This document shows positions 1-7,675 of a stretch of DNA of 64,000 nt, piece after piece; within the stretch, counting starts at the first letter, position 1, and each line of letters begins with the position of its first letter. The stretch comes from CAVSRC01 sp963782045 (GTDB lineage: Bacteria > Pseudomonadota > Alphaproteobacteria > Rhizobiales > Kaistiaceae): contig CAWAIR010000037.1 of assembly GCA_963782045.1 (NCBI GenBank), forward strand, positions 620,001 through 684,000, written 5' to 3'. The notes below the pieces were generated by a model that was not told where the DNA came from, searched no databases, and saw nothing but the letters and a program-made list of their open reading frames with translations. The position numbers and the translations under genes were made by a program.

Positions 1-245
1 GCGCCGTCATAGAGCAGCCACGGCACGCTGGCGCTCGCCTCTGCGATCAGGCGGATGCAGCGATAGGCAATGGCGTTGCCGGCATAGCCCTCCTTGGCCA
101 GTTCGCGATAGTTGCGCGGCGTCCACACCGGACGGCCATGGCTCTGGAAGGCGATCAGCGCCCCGGCGGCAGAGGCCTTGGCTTCGGCGCGAACGGGCTC
201 GCTCGCCGGCGGCGTCCGCCGCGGCGTGAGGAATGGAATGCGCAT
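1..245 (-). CDS. Phage/GTA portal protein, N-terminal part (cut by left edge)
   Basis: Only the first 81 codons are present; the rest lies left of the window. The visible N-terminus contains 'GRPVWTPRNYRELAKEGY' followed by 'AYRCIRLIAEASASVPWLLY', the start typical of HK97/GTA-type portal proteins. Portals form the dodecameric ring through which DNA is packaged by the terminase. The ATG at 245 is the only sensible start. The large and small terminase genes lie about 2.7 kb upstream on the same strand, so this belongs to the same packaging cluster, although non-phage genes lie between. The family call is fairly sure; whether it is a gene-transfer agent or a prophage remnant cannot be decided here. 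Confidence 0.8.
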   Translation of the reverse strand, partial: MRIPFLTPRRTPPASEPVRAEAKASAAGALIAFQSHGRPVWTPRNYRELAKEGYAGNAIAYRCIRLIAEASASVPWLLYDG

Positions 246-300
246 CTGAGCCTCGTCTTGATATTGCCTAGCGGCGGCACGGTGCCAGTTATCGTCGTCC

Positions 301-334
301 CCTCGCCTTCGTGGGAGAGGGACAGGGTGAGGGG
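301..334. repeat. Dispersed intergenic repeat, copy 1
   Basis: A short C-rich/G-rich unit with core 'GGGAGAGGGACAGGGTGAGG' sits between the portal and the DUF423 gene. Similar units recur at 838-873 and 7842-7885. Such units are common between genes in Rhizobiales. Confidence 0.55.
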
Positions 335-438
335 GCGATCAATCGCCCCGGGGCCGCGGCCTCACGTCTCCTTGTCCGGCCACCCGGCCGGCGACTAGGG
401 TCGGCCTGGTCTCAACCGTCACCAACCGGAGCCTAGCG

Positions 439-807
439 ATGATCTCCGAAGCCGCCTGGTTCTCCCGCCTCACCATCGCCGCGGCCGGCATCCTCGGCGC
501 CGTCGGCGTCGCCGCGGCGGCCGGCGCCACCCATCTTGGCGACACGCGCATCCTCGGTTCGCTGGCGCTGATCGCGCTCACCCAGGCGCCCGCCGTGCTG
601 GTGCTGGCGCTGCTCGCCGGCCGTCACTGGTCGACGCGCATCGCCACGCTCCTCGTCGGCGGCGGCGCGCTCGTCTTCTCGGCCGATCTCGTCGCGCTTC
701 ACTTTCTCGGCGCCAGCCCGGCGCCGTTCCTCGCGCCCATCGGCGGCAGCGCCATGATCCTCGGCTGGCTCGCCCTCATCCCCGCCGCCTTCGTCGGCAA
801 GCGGTAG
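439..807 (+). CDS. DUF423 family small membrane protein
   Basis: The 122-residue protein is almost entirely hydrophobic, with about four membrane segments and a 'PIGGSAMILGWLALIPAAF' C-terminus characteristic of DUF423 (YgdD-like) inner-membrane proteins of unknown function. The family is normally 110-130 residues, so it looks complete. The ATG at 439 starts directly with the first helix. It lies alone on the plus strand between two minus-strand genes and two copies of a dispersed repeat, so it is probably monocistronic. It has no link to phage packaging, which makes its position between portal and terminase odd. Confidence 0.75.
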   Translation: MISEAAWFSRLTIAAAGILGAVGVAAAAGATHLGDTRILGSLALIALTQAPAVLVLALLAGRHWSTRIATLLVGGGALVFSADLVALHFLGASPAPFLAPIGGSAMILGWLALIPAAFVGKR

Positions 808-837
808 CCGACGGGCATCGCGCCTCCCGTAGCCGTT

Positions 838-873
838 CCCTCTCCCCTTGCGGGAGAGGGACAGGGTGAGGGG
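838..873. repeat. Dispersed intergenic repeat, copy 2
   Basis: C-rich arm, short loop and G-rich arm ('CCCTCTCCCCTTGCGGGAGA' followed by GGGACAGGGTGAGGGG) can fold back on itself. It lies between the 3' ends of the convergent DUF423 and aldo/keto reductase genes, where it could also act as a bidirectional terminator. Confidence 0.55.
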
Positions 874-894
874 TAGCAGCGGCCCGTTCAGCCC

Positions 895-1878
895 CTACCA
901 GAGCTGATCGACGTATCGCGCGATGCGCTCGTCGTAGACTTTCTTCGCCGCCGCCATGACGTCGGCGGAGAGCGGCGGCAGGTCGGCCGCGGCGGAATTG
1001 GCTTCCGCCTGCGCCTTGTTCTTGGCGCCGGGGATGACGGTGGTCACCGCCTCGTTCATCAGGATCCAACGGAGCGCGAACTGCGCCATGGTGGCGCCCG
1101 CCGGCACCAGCTTCTTCAGCCCGTCCACCGCCGCCAGGCCGACGTCATAGGGCACACCGGAGAAGGTCTCGCCCTTGTCGAAGGCGGCGCCCTCGCGGTT
1201 GAAGGTGCGGTGGTCGTCCTTGGCGAAGGTGCTGTCCGCCTTGAGCTTGCCGGTCAAGAGACCGCTCGCCAGCGGCACGCGCACGATGGTTGCGACGCCC
1301 TTCTCCTTCGCCTCCGGGAAGAACAGCCGCTGCGGCCGCTGGCGGAAAACGTTGTAGATGATCTGGATCGAGGCGACGTTCGGGAACTCGATCGCCTTCA
1401 GGCCCTCCTCCACCTTCTCGACGCTGACCCCGTACTTCCTGATCTTGCCGTCCTTCACCAGGCCGTCGAGCACGTCGAACACCTCGGGCATGTAGTAGAT
1501 CGCCGGGTGCGGGCAGTGGAGCTGGACGAGGTCGAGCGCGTCCATCTGCAAATTCCTCAGGCTTTCCTCCACCGACTTGGTGATGTTGGCCTTGGTGTAG
1601 GCGTCCGGCTGGTTGGTGCCCTCGCGCCCGGTCTTGGTGGCGACGAACGGCCGGGTGCCGCCGCGCTGCTTGAGGACGCGGCCGATGATCCGCTCAGAGC
1701 GGCCGCCGCCATAGACGTTGGCGGTGTCGATGAAGGTGACGCCGGCGTCGAGCGCGGCATTGAGCGCCGCTTCCGCGTCGCTCTCGCTGACCTCACCCCA
1801 GGTGCCGCCGATCGCCCAGGCGCCGAAGCCGATTTCCGAAACGGCGGTGCCGAGCCGTGACGCGCGTCTCTGTCTCAT
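895..1878 (-). CDS. Aldo/keto reductase
   Basis: NAD(P)H-dependent oxidoreductase of the AKR superfamily, about 327 residues from the ATG at 1878 (a TTG at 1902 would add eight poorly conserved residues). The N-terminus 'LGTAVSEIGFGAWAIGGTWG' is the usual first strand. The catalytic tetrad is visible as Asp and Tyr in 'FIDTANVYGGG', Lys in 'VATKTGREG' and His in 'DLVQLHCPHP'. The cofactor-binding end is 'VTTVIPGAKNKAQAEANSAA'. Substrate cannot be predicted. It has no operon partner. Confidence 0.9.
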   Translation of the reverse strand: MRQRRASRLGTAVSEIGFGAWAIGGTWGEVSESDAEAALNAALDAGVTFIDTANVYGGGRSERIIGRVLKQRGGTRPFVATKTGREGTNQPDAYTKANITKSVEESLRNLQMDALDLVQLHCPHPAIYYMPEVFDVLDGLVKDGKIRKYGVSVEKVEEGLKAIEFPNVASIQIIYNVFRQRPQRLFFPEAKEKGVATIVRVPLASGLLTGKLKADSTFAKDDHRTFNREGAAFDKGETFSGVPYDVGLAAVDGLKKLVPAGATMAQFALRWILMNEAVTTVIPGAKNKAQAEANSAAADLPPLSADVMAAAKKVYDERIARYVDQLW

Positions 1879-2082
1879 GAATCCTGTCCGCCTGAATCTC
1901 AATGTGGGTGAGTCAGGCGGTCATAGACCCGGCGCGACGCACACGCAACGCGGCACAACACCCTGACGGGGCGCCGTGTCCCGGGCGCGCCGCAGCACGT
2001 TGGTGGTGCGGTGCAGACCCGGGACCCTGTCGCCTTCTCATCCGTGTCGATCGACTACTCCGGTTGTCCGTGCGGCTGTCGC

Positions 2083-2655
2083 CTAGTGGAGCAGCGCGCT
2101 GACGGTGTCGGCGCTGATTGTCCGGGAATTGTTGTCGTTCCGGCAATCGTCATTCTGCTTGTTGCCGTCCATAGTGATGTCGGGGTCGTAGCTGATCCGC
2201 GCGATGAAACTCGGCGCGAATTCCATGCCCGTATGCCACTCCCGGACAACGGTGGCCGTAACGCTCTGATTGGGATTGAGCCGCAGGAAGTCACGCTTCT
2301 TAAGAAGCCGATCGCCGGGGGTGACTGGCTTCTCCAGAATGTAAAGGGCTTGCTGGCCCTTGCTGGAGACGAACGCCTGCTTGCCGACATTGGTCGCCAC
2401 GGCAGTGAAGCGGACGTGGGCGTCGCGCCCATAGGTGCCGTAACGGTTCACCAGTTCGACGCGGAAACTAGTGACGGCAATGTCGGGGCAATTGCGCGGC
2501 ACCACGCGCTGCGTCTCCTGTTGCGGATTGATTTGCTGTGTTGCACTGGGCGGCTTCTTTTCTGCCGCAACGCTCGGCGTTGGTCCGGCGAAACCGAGGG
2601 CGAACAGGCCTGCGCCGACGGCAAGGACCGCGAGCTTTCCGTGTGTCATGGACAT
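2083..2655 (-). CDS. Exported protein of unknown function
   Basis: 190 residues with a clear Sec signal peptide ('LAVLAVGAGLFALGFAG', cleavage near AAE-KK). The mature part looks like a small beta-rich domain ('DIAVTSFRVELVNRYG', 'HVRFTAVATNVGKQAF'), reminiscent of CARDB-like folds, but I do not recognise a family. Start at 2655 is supported by AGGAG six nucleotides upstream. It contains two cysteines (NCPD near the mature N-terminus and DDCRND near the end) that could pair in the periplasm. Monocistronic; function unknown. Confidence 0.7.
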   Translation of the reverse strand: MSMTHGKLAVLAVGAGLFALGFAGPTPSVAAEKKPPSATQQINPQQETQRVVPRNCPDIAVTSFRVELVNRYGTYGRDAHVRFTAVATNVGKQAFVSSKGQQALYILEKPVTPGDRLLKKRDFLRLNPNQSVTATVVREWHTGMEFAPSFIARISYDPDITMDGNKQNDDCRNDNNSRTISADTVSALLH

Positions 2656-2964
2656 ATTGCGCTCCTGTCGGTGTGATTTGTCTGCCGTCCCAGTGCAGTG
2701 CGATGCACTCTCGAAGCAGGACGCGGCTCAGTTCAGTTAGTCTGATGAACTCTGAACTTTATTGTTATGTTGGGAGCATAATATATCCACTGATCCTGAA
2801 CCAGACCTGAACGAAAATCGTGCTTTCCGTTCAGTTTAACATTCTTCCCGGACCCGCAATTCCGCCATCAAATACTTATAACTAGAAAATTTATAAAGAA
2901 CCTGCCTCTGGAACAATTCCAACTAGCGTTCAATTCGGACGGCGGATGACTGTGGCGGAGCCGG
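2656..2964. other. AT-rich intergenic spacer without a gene
   Basis: About 310 bases, clearly lower in GC than its surroundings, between the exported-protein gene and the terminase. No ORF with coding character, RNA gene or strong hairpin was seen. It probably holds the promoter of the exported protein. Confidence 0.5.
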
Positions 2965-4296
2965 CTACACCGCCCTCACCTTCGGCTCGCCGCCTTCGCC
3001 GAGCATGAGCGCGGTGAGCGCCCAGACCAGAGCGTCGAGCCGGTCGGGCGAGCGGCCGGCGGAGAGCCCGTCGACGCCGAAGTCGCACATCTCGTCTTCC
3101 AGATCCGGCCAGGCGCCGACGTGGCGCACGCGCCCCTGCGCATAGAGCGCCGCCACCGGCTCGGCGCGCAGCCACTTGCCCCGCGTGGCGCGCACCGGCT
3201 TCACCGGCACGCCGGCGTCCACCTCGCGCATGACAGCGGCGACCATGTCGCCGCCCTGGTTGACCTCGGCGACCAGCGCGTCGGCATGGAAACGCCGGTA
3301 GAGCGCGATCGCCGCCGCCGCCCATTCGGCCGGCCGGACTTCGCTGAGGCTGCCGTCGGCGAGCACATAGCCAAAGCCATCGCGGCCTAATCCCGCGGCG
3401 ACGATGCCGCAGCGGCCGCTGCGCTGCGAGGCTGGCGGATCGACCGCGACCACGATGCGCACGAGATCGTCGGGCGCGCTCACCACCCGCGCCGCCTCGA
3501 TCGTCGCGCGCTGCCAAAGCGCGTCGGCGCGTTCTTCGATCATCTCGCCGAGCAGCTCCTGCCGGCCGAGGCGCGTGCCGTGATAGCGCGCCACCACGCG
3601 GCTGAGGAATCCCGGCGAAAGATTCATCGCGTTGTCCGCCGTGGTGGCGCGGGTGACGACCGTGGTTCCCTCCGCTTGCCCTCCGATCAGCCGCTTGAGC
3701 AGCGGGATCGGCCGCGGCGTCGTGGTCACCACCTGGCGCGGATGGGCACCGAGGCGCAGGCCGAATTGCAGCATGTCCCAGGCAGCGTCGGGGTAGCGCC
3801 ACTTGCCCAGTTCGTCCGCCCAGGCGGCGGAAAATTGCGGTCCGCGCAAGGCTTCCGGGTCCTCGGCCGAGAAGGCCTGCGCGATCGTGCCGTTCGGCCA
3901 GACCAGCCGGCGCCGCGAGCGCTGCCATTCGGGTCGGTCCCACGACGGGTGGATGGCGAGCAGGCCGGAGACGCCTTCGATCATCACCTCGCGGGTGTCG
4001 GTGAAGGTTTCGCCGACCAGCGCGATCGGCCCGGCCGGCTTCGGCTCGGCGGTCGCCAGCGCCCGCACCCATTCGGCCCCGGCGCGCGTTTTCCCCGCGC
4101 CGCGCCCGCCGAGGATCAGCCAGGTCAGCCAGTCGCCCTCGGGGGCAAGCTGGTCGAGCCGGGCGTCCAGCGCCCATGTCGTGTCGAGAATCTGGAACTG
4201 GCGCCAGGGCAGGCCGCGCGCCAGAGCGATCGGTTCACGTTCCTCGTTCAGCCCATGCCTTAATTCGACGAGCAAGTTCGGCGTTGTATTTCTCAC
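2965..4296 (-). CDS. Large terminase subunit (GTA/HK97-like DNA packaging ATPase)
   Basis: The packaging motor: an N-terminal ATPase feeding DNA through the portal plus a C-terminal RNase-H-like nuclease. Walker A is 'LGGRGAGKTRAGAEW' (about residue 63). The Walker B/catalytic Glu is in 'FSAAWADELGKW' (about 161). The nuclease domain starts with 'IVVAVDPPASQRSGRCG', whose Asp is metal binding. The GTG at 4296 gives 443 residues, near the family length. A TTG at 4350 is an alternative. The 5' end overlaps the small terminase gene, as in GTA clusters. Reading frame intact throughout. The portal would be expected directly downstream but lies 2.7 kb away. Confidence 0.9.
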   Translation of the reverse strand: MRNTTPNLLVELRHGLNEEREPIALARGLPWRQFQILDTTWALDARLDQLAPEGDWLTWLILGGRGAGKTRAGAEWVRALATAEPKPAGPIALVGETFTDTREVMIEGVSGLLAIHPSWDRPEWQRSRRRLVWPNGTIAQAFSAEDPEALRGPQFSAAWADELGKWRYPDAAWDMLQFGLRLGAHPRQVVTTTPRPIPLLKRLIGGQAEGTTVVTRATTADNAMNLSPGFLSRVVARYHGTRLGRQELLGEMIEERADALWQRATIEAARVVSAPDDLVRIVVAVDPPASQRSGRCGIVAAGLGRDGFGYVLADGSLSEVRPAEWAAAAIALYRRFHADALVAEVNQGGDMVAAVMREVDAGVPVKPVRATRGKWLRAEPVAALYAQGRVRHVGAWPDLEDEMCDFGVDGLSAGRSPDRLDALVWALTALMLGEGGEPKVRAV

Positions 4297-4885
4297 GGTC
4301 GGCCGGTCCCGGTTGTTCGGTCTTCGCGCCGTCGTCCCGGTCGAGCGCAATCAATGTTCCGAGTGTCTTGGCGAGCACGCTGAGCGTGCGCGCGTCCTTC
4401 TCGTCGGTGGTGGCGTTGGGTCTGGCCGCCCGCGCCTCCAGGTCGCCCGCCTGGCGCACGAAGACGCGATAGAGCTTGCCGATCATGTCGCGGCTGCGCT
4501 CTTGCGGCGTCTGGTTGCGCGGCGGCGCCTTGCCGCCGAAGTCCGGCTGCCGCGGCGCGCCCTCCGGCCGCAGCCAGCCTTCCACGCCCTTCCATTTGGA
4601 AAGCGTGCTGGCGGCGATGTCCATGCGCCGCGCGATCTCGTAGAGCGAAAGCGTCGTTCCCTCGACTTCGCGCCGCGCCTCCGCCTTCAGCGCGGCGATG
4701 GCGTCGAGGTCGAGCATCTGCCGGCTGCTGCGCGCGAAGTTGGGCACGACGCGGAAACGGCGCCGGTCGCGTGGCGCCAGCACATACATGTCCGCGTCTG
4801 CGTCCGGCGTGGGCGTGGGCGTGGGCGTGGGCGCGCCGGCGCTGCCGTTCGGCCGCGCCGCCGTCTCTGTATCCACAAGCGTCAT
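4235..4885 (-). CDS. Small terminase-like DNA-binding protein
   Basis: 216 residues from the ATG at 4885; upstream in-frame sequence reads through a hairpin and is unlikely to be coding. The middle contains a helix-turn-helix ('LYEIARRMDIAASTLSKWKG'), followed by a charged helical region. The first 35 residues are low complexity with a PT/DA repeat. Position immediately upstream of and overlapping the large terminase matches the DNA-recognition subunit of a packaging system. The assignment rests on context plus the HTH; sequence alone would allow only 'HTH protein'. Confidence 0.65.
   Translation of the reverse strand: MTLVDTETAARPNGSAGAPTPTPTPTPDADADMYVLAPRDRRRFRVVPNFARSSRQMLDLDAIAALKAEARREVEGTTLSLYEIARRMDIAASTLSKWKGVEGWLRPEGAPRQPDFGGKAPPRNQTPQERSRDMIGKLYRVFVRQAGDLEARAARPNATTDEKDARTLSVLAKTLGTLIALDRDDGAKTEQPGPADREKYNAELARRIKAWAERGT
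4807..4830. repeat. Hexanucleotide tandem repeat (GCGTGG)x4
   Basis: Four perfect six-base units inside the small terminase gene, encoding the Pro-Thr run near its N-terminus. In-frame length change here would not disrupt the gene. Confidence 0.8.
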
Positions 4886-4902
4886 GGGCAATCCCGAAAA
4901 GC

Positions 4903-4936
4903 AGAACCCCCGGAGCAGGGTGGCGCCGGGGGTTCT
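4903..4936. promoter_or_regulatory. Hairpin upstream of the terminase operon
   Basis: Perfect 11-bp inverted repeat AGAACCCCCGG / CCGGGGGTTCT with a 12-nt loop, 18 bases upstream of the small terminase ATG. There is no T-run on either side, so it is more likely a leader structure or operator than an intrinsic terminator. Confidence 0.5.
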
Positions 4937-5066
4937 GGTCGATCGCAGGAGCCCGGAGAGATCTGTCGGGCCAGGGCGGCGGTGGGGGAGGAGGAACCGA
5001 TCGCCCACTTCTGCGACGTTAGCTGGACCATACAGAAGCAGCGCACCGCTGTCAAGAAAAAATTCC

Positions 5067-5086
5067 TAGGAATTTTAGCCTTAACT
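5067..5086 (+). repeat. Element B left terminal inverted repeat
   Basis: Reads TAGGAATTTTAGCCTTAACT. It pairs with the complement of 7676-7694 with one indel and two mismatches. It lies within an 18-bp palindrome (5059-5076), which makes the exact outer boundary uncertain. Confidence 0.6.
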
Positions 5087-5118
5087 TTTGCGCTTCGTTT
5101 ACCGCGAGCCTCGCCCCT

Positions 5119-5280
5119 GTCGTCCCCGCGAAAGCGGCCCAGTAATCACTGCGGGCTGCGATTCCCTCGCCGCCCCTCCCGCACCGTCATCCGCCGGCTT
5201 GACCAGCTTTCGCGGAGGATGACGGGCGACATGACAGCCCGTTTCCGGTCGTCCCCGCGAAATTGGGGACCCAGTATTCG
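5119..5280. repeat. Two copies of a dispersed 'GTCGTCCCCGCGAA' repeat
   Basis: Units starting at 5119 and 5248 share GTCGTCCCCGCGAA, a short variable part and CCCAGTA. The segment between them has an inverted GTCATCC / GGATGAC pair. This is the common Rhizobiales intergenic repeat type. It occupies the place where the transposase N-terminal half should be, so it marks an insertion or rearrangement that broke element B. Confidence 0.6.
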
Positions 5281-5398
5281 CCGATGCCGGCGGCTTCATC
5301 GCCAGCGGTCGCCTCGCCGGGCGCGGGCACGAGCGGCCGGACCTACCTCGACACGGTGGCGCGGCTCGGCCTGACGGATGCGCTGGCGCCGAAAGGCC

Positions 5399-5791
5399 GA
5401 CAAGGCGACCGTCAATCAGATCGTGACTGCGAACATCGCGCATGAGGCACACGTCATGACCGACGAAAGCCGGCTTTGCACCGACGTTGCAAAGCATGCC
5501 GCGTCTCACCAGTCAGTGCGGCACGCTGGTGAGTACGTTCGCTATGAGCCGGGCCGCACCGTCCACACGAATACGGTGGAAAACGTGTTCTCAGTGTTCA
5601 AGCGCGGCATGACCGGCGTCTATCAACACTGCGGCGAAGCCCATTTGCACCGCTACCTCGCGGAATTTGATTTCAGGTACAATCGCCGCACCGCCCTTGG
5701 TTGGACCGATACCGACCGCGCCACCGATGCGATGCGTGGCGCTGAAGGCAAGCGGCTCATGTACGCCCAACCTCGTCAAGCCGGTTACTAA
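5399..5791 (+). pseudogene. IS1595-family transposase, C-terminal fragment
   Basis: About 130 residues match the C-terminal 40 percent of the full transposase at 30754-31722: 'TDESRLC', 'HAGEYVRYE', 'NTVENVFSVFKRGM', 'YQHCGEAHLHRYLAEFDFRY', 'EGKRL'. The N-terminal zinc ribbon and the first catalytic Asp are missing; sequence upstream of about 5399 is unrelated repeat DNA. The remaining frame has no internal stop, so the break is a replacement of the 5' half rather than slow decay. Sequence divergence from the copy in element A shows that they are different elements of one family. Confidence 0.85.
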
Positions 5792-5952
5792 TCGCCAGTT
5801 GGCGAGGAAACTCGCGCGCCTCCGAAAGCGGAAGAATGGCTAAATTCTGCCGTTTCTTTACCATTTTTTCATCCAAAGACGGGTGTTTTGTGCTTGCGCA
5901 CACCATATCTTCTTTGGTTATGATGGCACCAAGCGCTACGGGCAGGGACAGA

Positions 5953-6255
5953 ATGCGCGATCTCAATCGCATAGGTGATGTTGTACATCGCACTCTGAGC
6001 GATGCGTTCAGGGCATATGACGACGTGCGCGTTGTCAGTGTCGCCGTCACCGATGACATTGACGCTGACGACAATCCCGTGCTCCGCATTCAAGTCATTT
6101 TGGAAGGCGATCCCAGCACAATCGAAGCGAGCAAAATCTCCGGACTCGTGCGAGAACTACGTCCTTATCTTATGGAAATTGACGAGCCCGCATTCCCGCT
6201 TCTCTCACTTATTTCGAAGTCCGATATGCGGACGAGAAAGCGTGCTTCCGCGTGA
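5953..6255 (+). CDS. Small partner protein upstream of HEPN gene (unknown)
   Basis: 100 residues from the ATG at 5953 (CAGGGACAG spaced before it); a longer in-frame extension to 5836 lacks support. The sequence is acidic, alternating beta/alpha ('VRVVSVAVTDDIDADDNPVLRIQVIL', then 'SGLVRELRPYLMEID'). It ends overlapping the next gene by 14 bases, which implies coupled translation. Genes of this size and composition often precede HEPN-domain genes, suggesting a partner or antitoxin role. That role is inference; no known antitoxin fold is recognisable by eye. Confidence 0.6.
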   Translation: MRDLNRIGDVVHRTLSDAFRAYDDVRVVSVAVTDDIDADDNPVLRIQVILEGDPSTIEASKISGLVRELRPYLMEIDEPAFPLLSLISKSDMRTRKRASA

Positions 6256-6715
6256 TCTACTCGATACGGCACGGCACCTTGTCGTCTCAGGCAAGGGAAA
6301 GCCAAAACAGGCCCATCTGAGGCGTGCTGTTAGCACGACCTACTATGCATTGTTCCATGTGCTTGCCAAAACTTGTGCCGACCTCGTAATCGGCACAAGC
6401 AAGCAGAAACGCAGCAAGCCTGCATGGAACCAGGTGTATCGCGCGCTTCAACACGGCTTCGCCAAAGACGCCTGCAAGCACGCCAATCTCCTTTCGAAAT
6501 TCCCGAATACGATTCAGGATTTTGCCAACATGTTCGTCGCCATGCAGGATAAGCGACATAAGGCAGATTATGATCCTGACGAGAAAGTGTTTAAGTCCGC
6601 CGTTGAGGCCGATATCCGAGCAGTCGAGTCTGTCATCGACGGCTTTGAGAAAGCACCCCAGAAAGATCGGCGCGCTTTCGTCGCCTTGGTGCTCCTGAAA
6701 CAACCCCAGAAGTGA
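6242..6715 (+). CDS. HEPN-domain protein (putative toxin component)
   Basis: 157 residues from the GTG at 6242. The start 'LPRDLLDTARHLV' followed by 'KPKQAHLRRAVSTTYYALFH' is a classic HEPN first helix pair. The second conserved motif 'MQDKRHKADYDPD' corresponds to the RHxADY signature of this HEPN subgroup. HEPN proteins are helical; many are RNases or nucleotide-binding partners in toxin-antitoxin or defence systems. This subgroup lacks an obvious R-x4-6-H dyad, so RNase activity is not assured. It overlaps the preceding small gene and lies inside transposon B as cargo. Lower GC than the chromosome suggests acquisition. Confidence 0.75.
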   Translation: MLPRDLLDTARHLVVSGKGKPKQAHLRRAVSTTYYALFHVLAKTCADLVIGTSKQKRSKPAWNQVYRALQHGFAKDACKHANLLSKFPNTIQDFANMFVAMQDKRHKADYDPDEKVFKSAVEADIRAVESVIDGFEKAPQKDRRAFVALVLLKQPQK

Positions 6716-6725
6716 TAACGAGCGT

Positions 6726-6911
6726 TTAGTTCCTTTGGCTGCGTGTTTGTTTGCCGCGTCGCCGACTCGCCTTACCGCTGGTTGTGGGCTTATCCTTCGC
6801 CTTGTGCGGCGTAGGCGGCGTGTTCATAGCGCGGCGGAGGGCTTCGTCGCGGCGACGTTCGGTCTCAGCTAGGATTGTTTGGATGGCTCCATCATGGCGC
6901 AGTCTTATCAA
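6726..6911 (-). CDS. Module gene c: basic TPPxPH small protein
   Basis: 61 residues from a TTG at 6911; no ATG or GTG is available except an internal Met. It is strongly basic, with 'ERRRDEALRRAMNTPPTPHK' followed by a Lys/Arg/Ser tail. The counterpart in element A (28906-29097) has 'VVKRLLSTPPKPHTDSK' at the same point and the same divergent, start-overlapping arrangement with a helical gene. That repeated arrangement is the main argument that it is real. Function unknown; an antitoxin or nucleic-acid binder is conceivable. Confidence 0.5.
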   Translation of the reverse strand: MIRLRHDGAIQTILAETERRRDEALRRAMNTPPTPHKAKDKPTTSGKASRRRGKQTRSQRN

Positions 6912-7479
6912 AAAACCTCTTAGCGACCGGGAGATAGCACACATTTGGGGAGGGATAAACGGACTGCCAGACCGTTCTGCATGTTTGGTATGCGCCGCAC
7001 TGGTAGAGCGTGCTCTTGAGAGGGCAATTCTAAGTCGACTCAAGAAGCTGCCCATCTCACGTCAAAAGGAATTGTTCGATTCGAGGGGGCCGCTTTCAAG
7101 CCTCTTCGCAAAAACGCGAATGGGATTTGCCCTAGCCTTATTTGGGGTAAGAGGTGTCAAGGAACTCGACCGAATCAGAGAGATTCGCAACGTATTCGCC
7201 CATTCCGCTCACGATGTCCGCTTTTTGACGCCCCGTGTCAAAAGATTTTGTAAAGCGTTTACATCAACGAAGAGGATAGTTCCAGGAATATTGGTCATAT
7301 GTGGCATTAAATCGTTGGAAGACACTAAGCAAGAAATGCATCAAACGATAAGGCTCACGAACGCGCGACAAGAATACATCTACACTTGCTGCATTATCTG
7401 GCTATTGTTGCAAGGGGCGAAACCAGAGCGACCAATTAAATACGACACGCAAGTGTGGGGATGGATTCTTGGCCCTTAG
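6883..7479 (+). CDS. Module gene b: helical MltR/HEPN-like protein with R-x4-H motif
   Basis: 198 residues from the ATG at 6883 (AGGA nine bases upstream). The N-terminal half is MltR-like: 'LSDREIAHIWGGING', 'CAALVERALERAILSR', 'FDSRGPLSSLFAKTRMGFAL', then 'LDRIREIRNVFAHS'. RNVFAH fits the R-x4-H signature of HEPN ribonucleases. The C-terminal third is unlike anything I recognise. Its stop (TAG, 7477-7479) overlaps the stop of the convergent small gene (7478-7476), as tight packing of real genes would give. A similar gene, differing strongly in sequence, occupies the same slot in element A. Confidence 0.65.
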   Translation: MAPSWRSLIKKPLSDREIAHIWGGINGLPDRSACLVCAALVERALERAILSRLKKLPISRQKELFDSRGPLSSLFAKTRMGFALALFGVRGVKELDRIREIRNVFAHSAHDVRFLTPRVKRFCKAFTSTKRIVPGILVICGIKSLEDTKQEMHQTIRLTNARQEYIYTCCIIWLLLQGAKPERPIKYDTQVWGWILGP

Positions 7480-7673
7480 CGTTTCGCCCTTAACATCGCC
7501 AAAAACACATTGACGGCAACCGCGTCGGCATCAAGGTCTCCATATTCAACAACCTCGCGCGCTCCCGCCTCAATCATCTCGGGCGTGATCTCAATCTCTT
7601 TTTCGGGCGCTTCGCCCGGTACTGCCGGCCTGTCGGCAGAACCACTAGCATTTGCGCTTGTGGTGCGAAAGAT
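7476..7673 (-). CDS. Module gene a: small gene beginning in the terminal repeat
   Basis: About 65 residues, acidic, ending 'ITPEMIEAGAREVVEYG' ... 'NVFLAMLRAKR'. No ATG is present upstream of the conserved part. The frame is open up to an ATC at 7673, just inside the right terminal repeat, where element A has an ATG. The counterpart at 28179-28418 has the comparable 'EITDVMVAAGIGALCEWED' ... 'LVRAVYAAMRSRS'. Overlapping stops with gene b support it. The start may be decayed, so it could be inactive. Confidence 0.5.
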   Translation of the reverse strand: MFRTTSANASGSADRPAVPGEAPEKEIEITPEMIEAGAREVVEYGDLDADAVAVNVFLAMLRAKR

Positions 7674-7675
7674 AT

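Noticed and set aside
5263..5445. Short ORF with 'RTYLDTVARLGLTDALAPKG'
   Set aside because: Briefly resembles a piece of a binding protein, but it is too short, overlaps dispersed repeats and leads into the transposase fragment in another frame.
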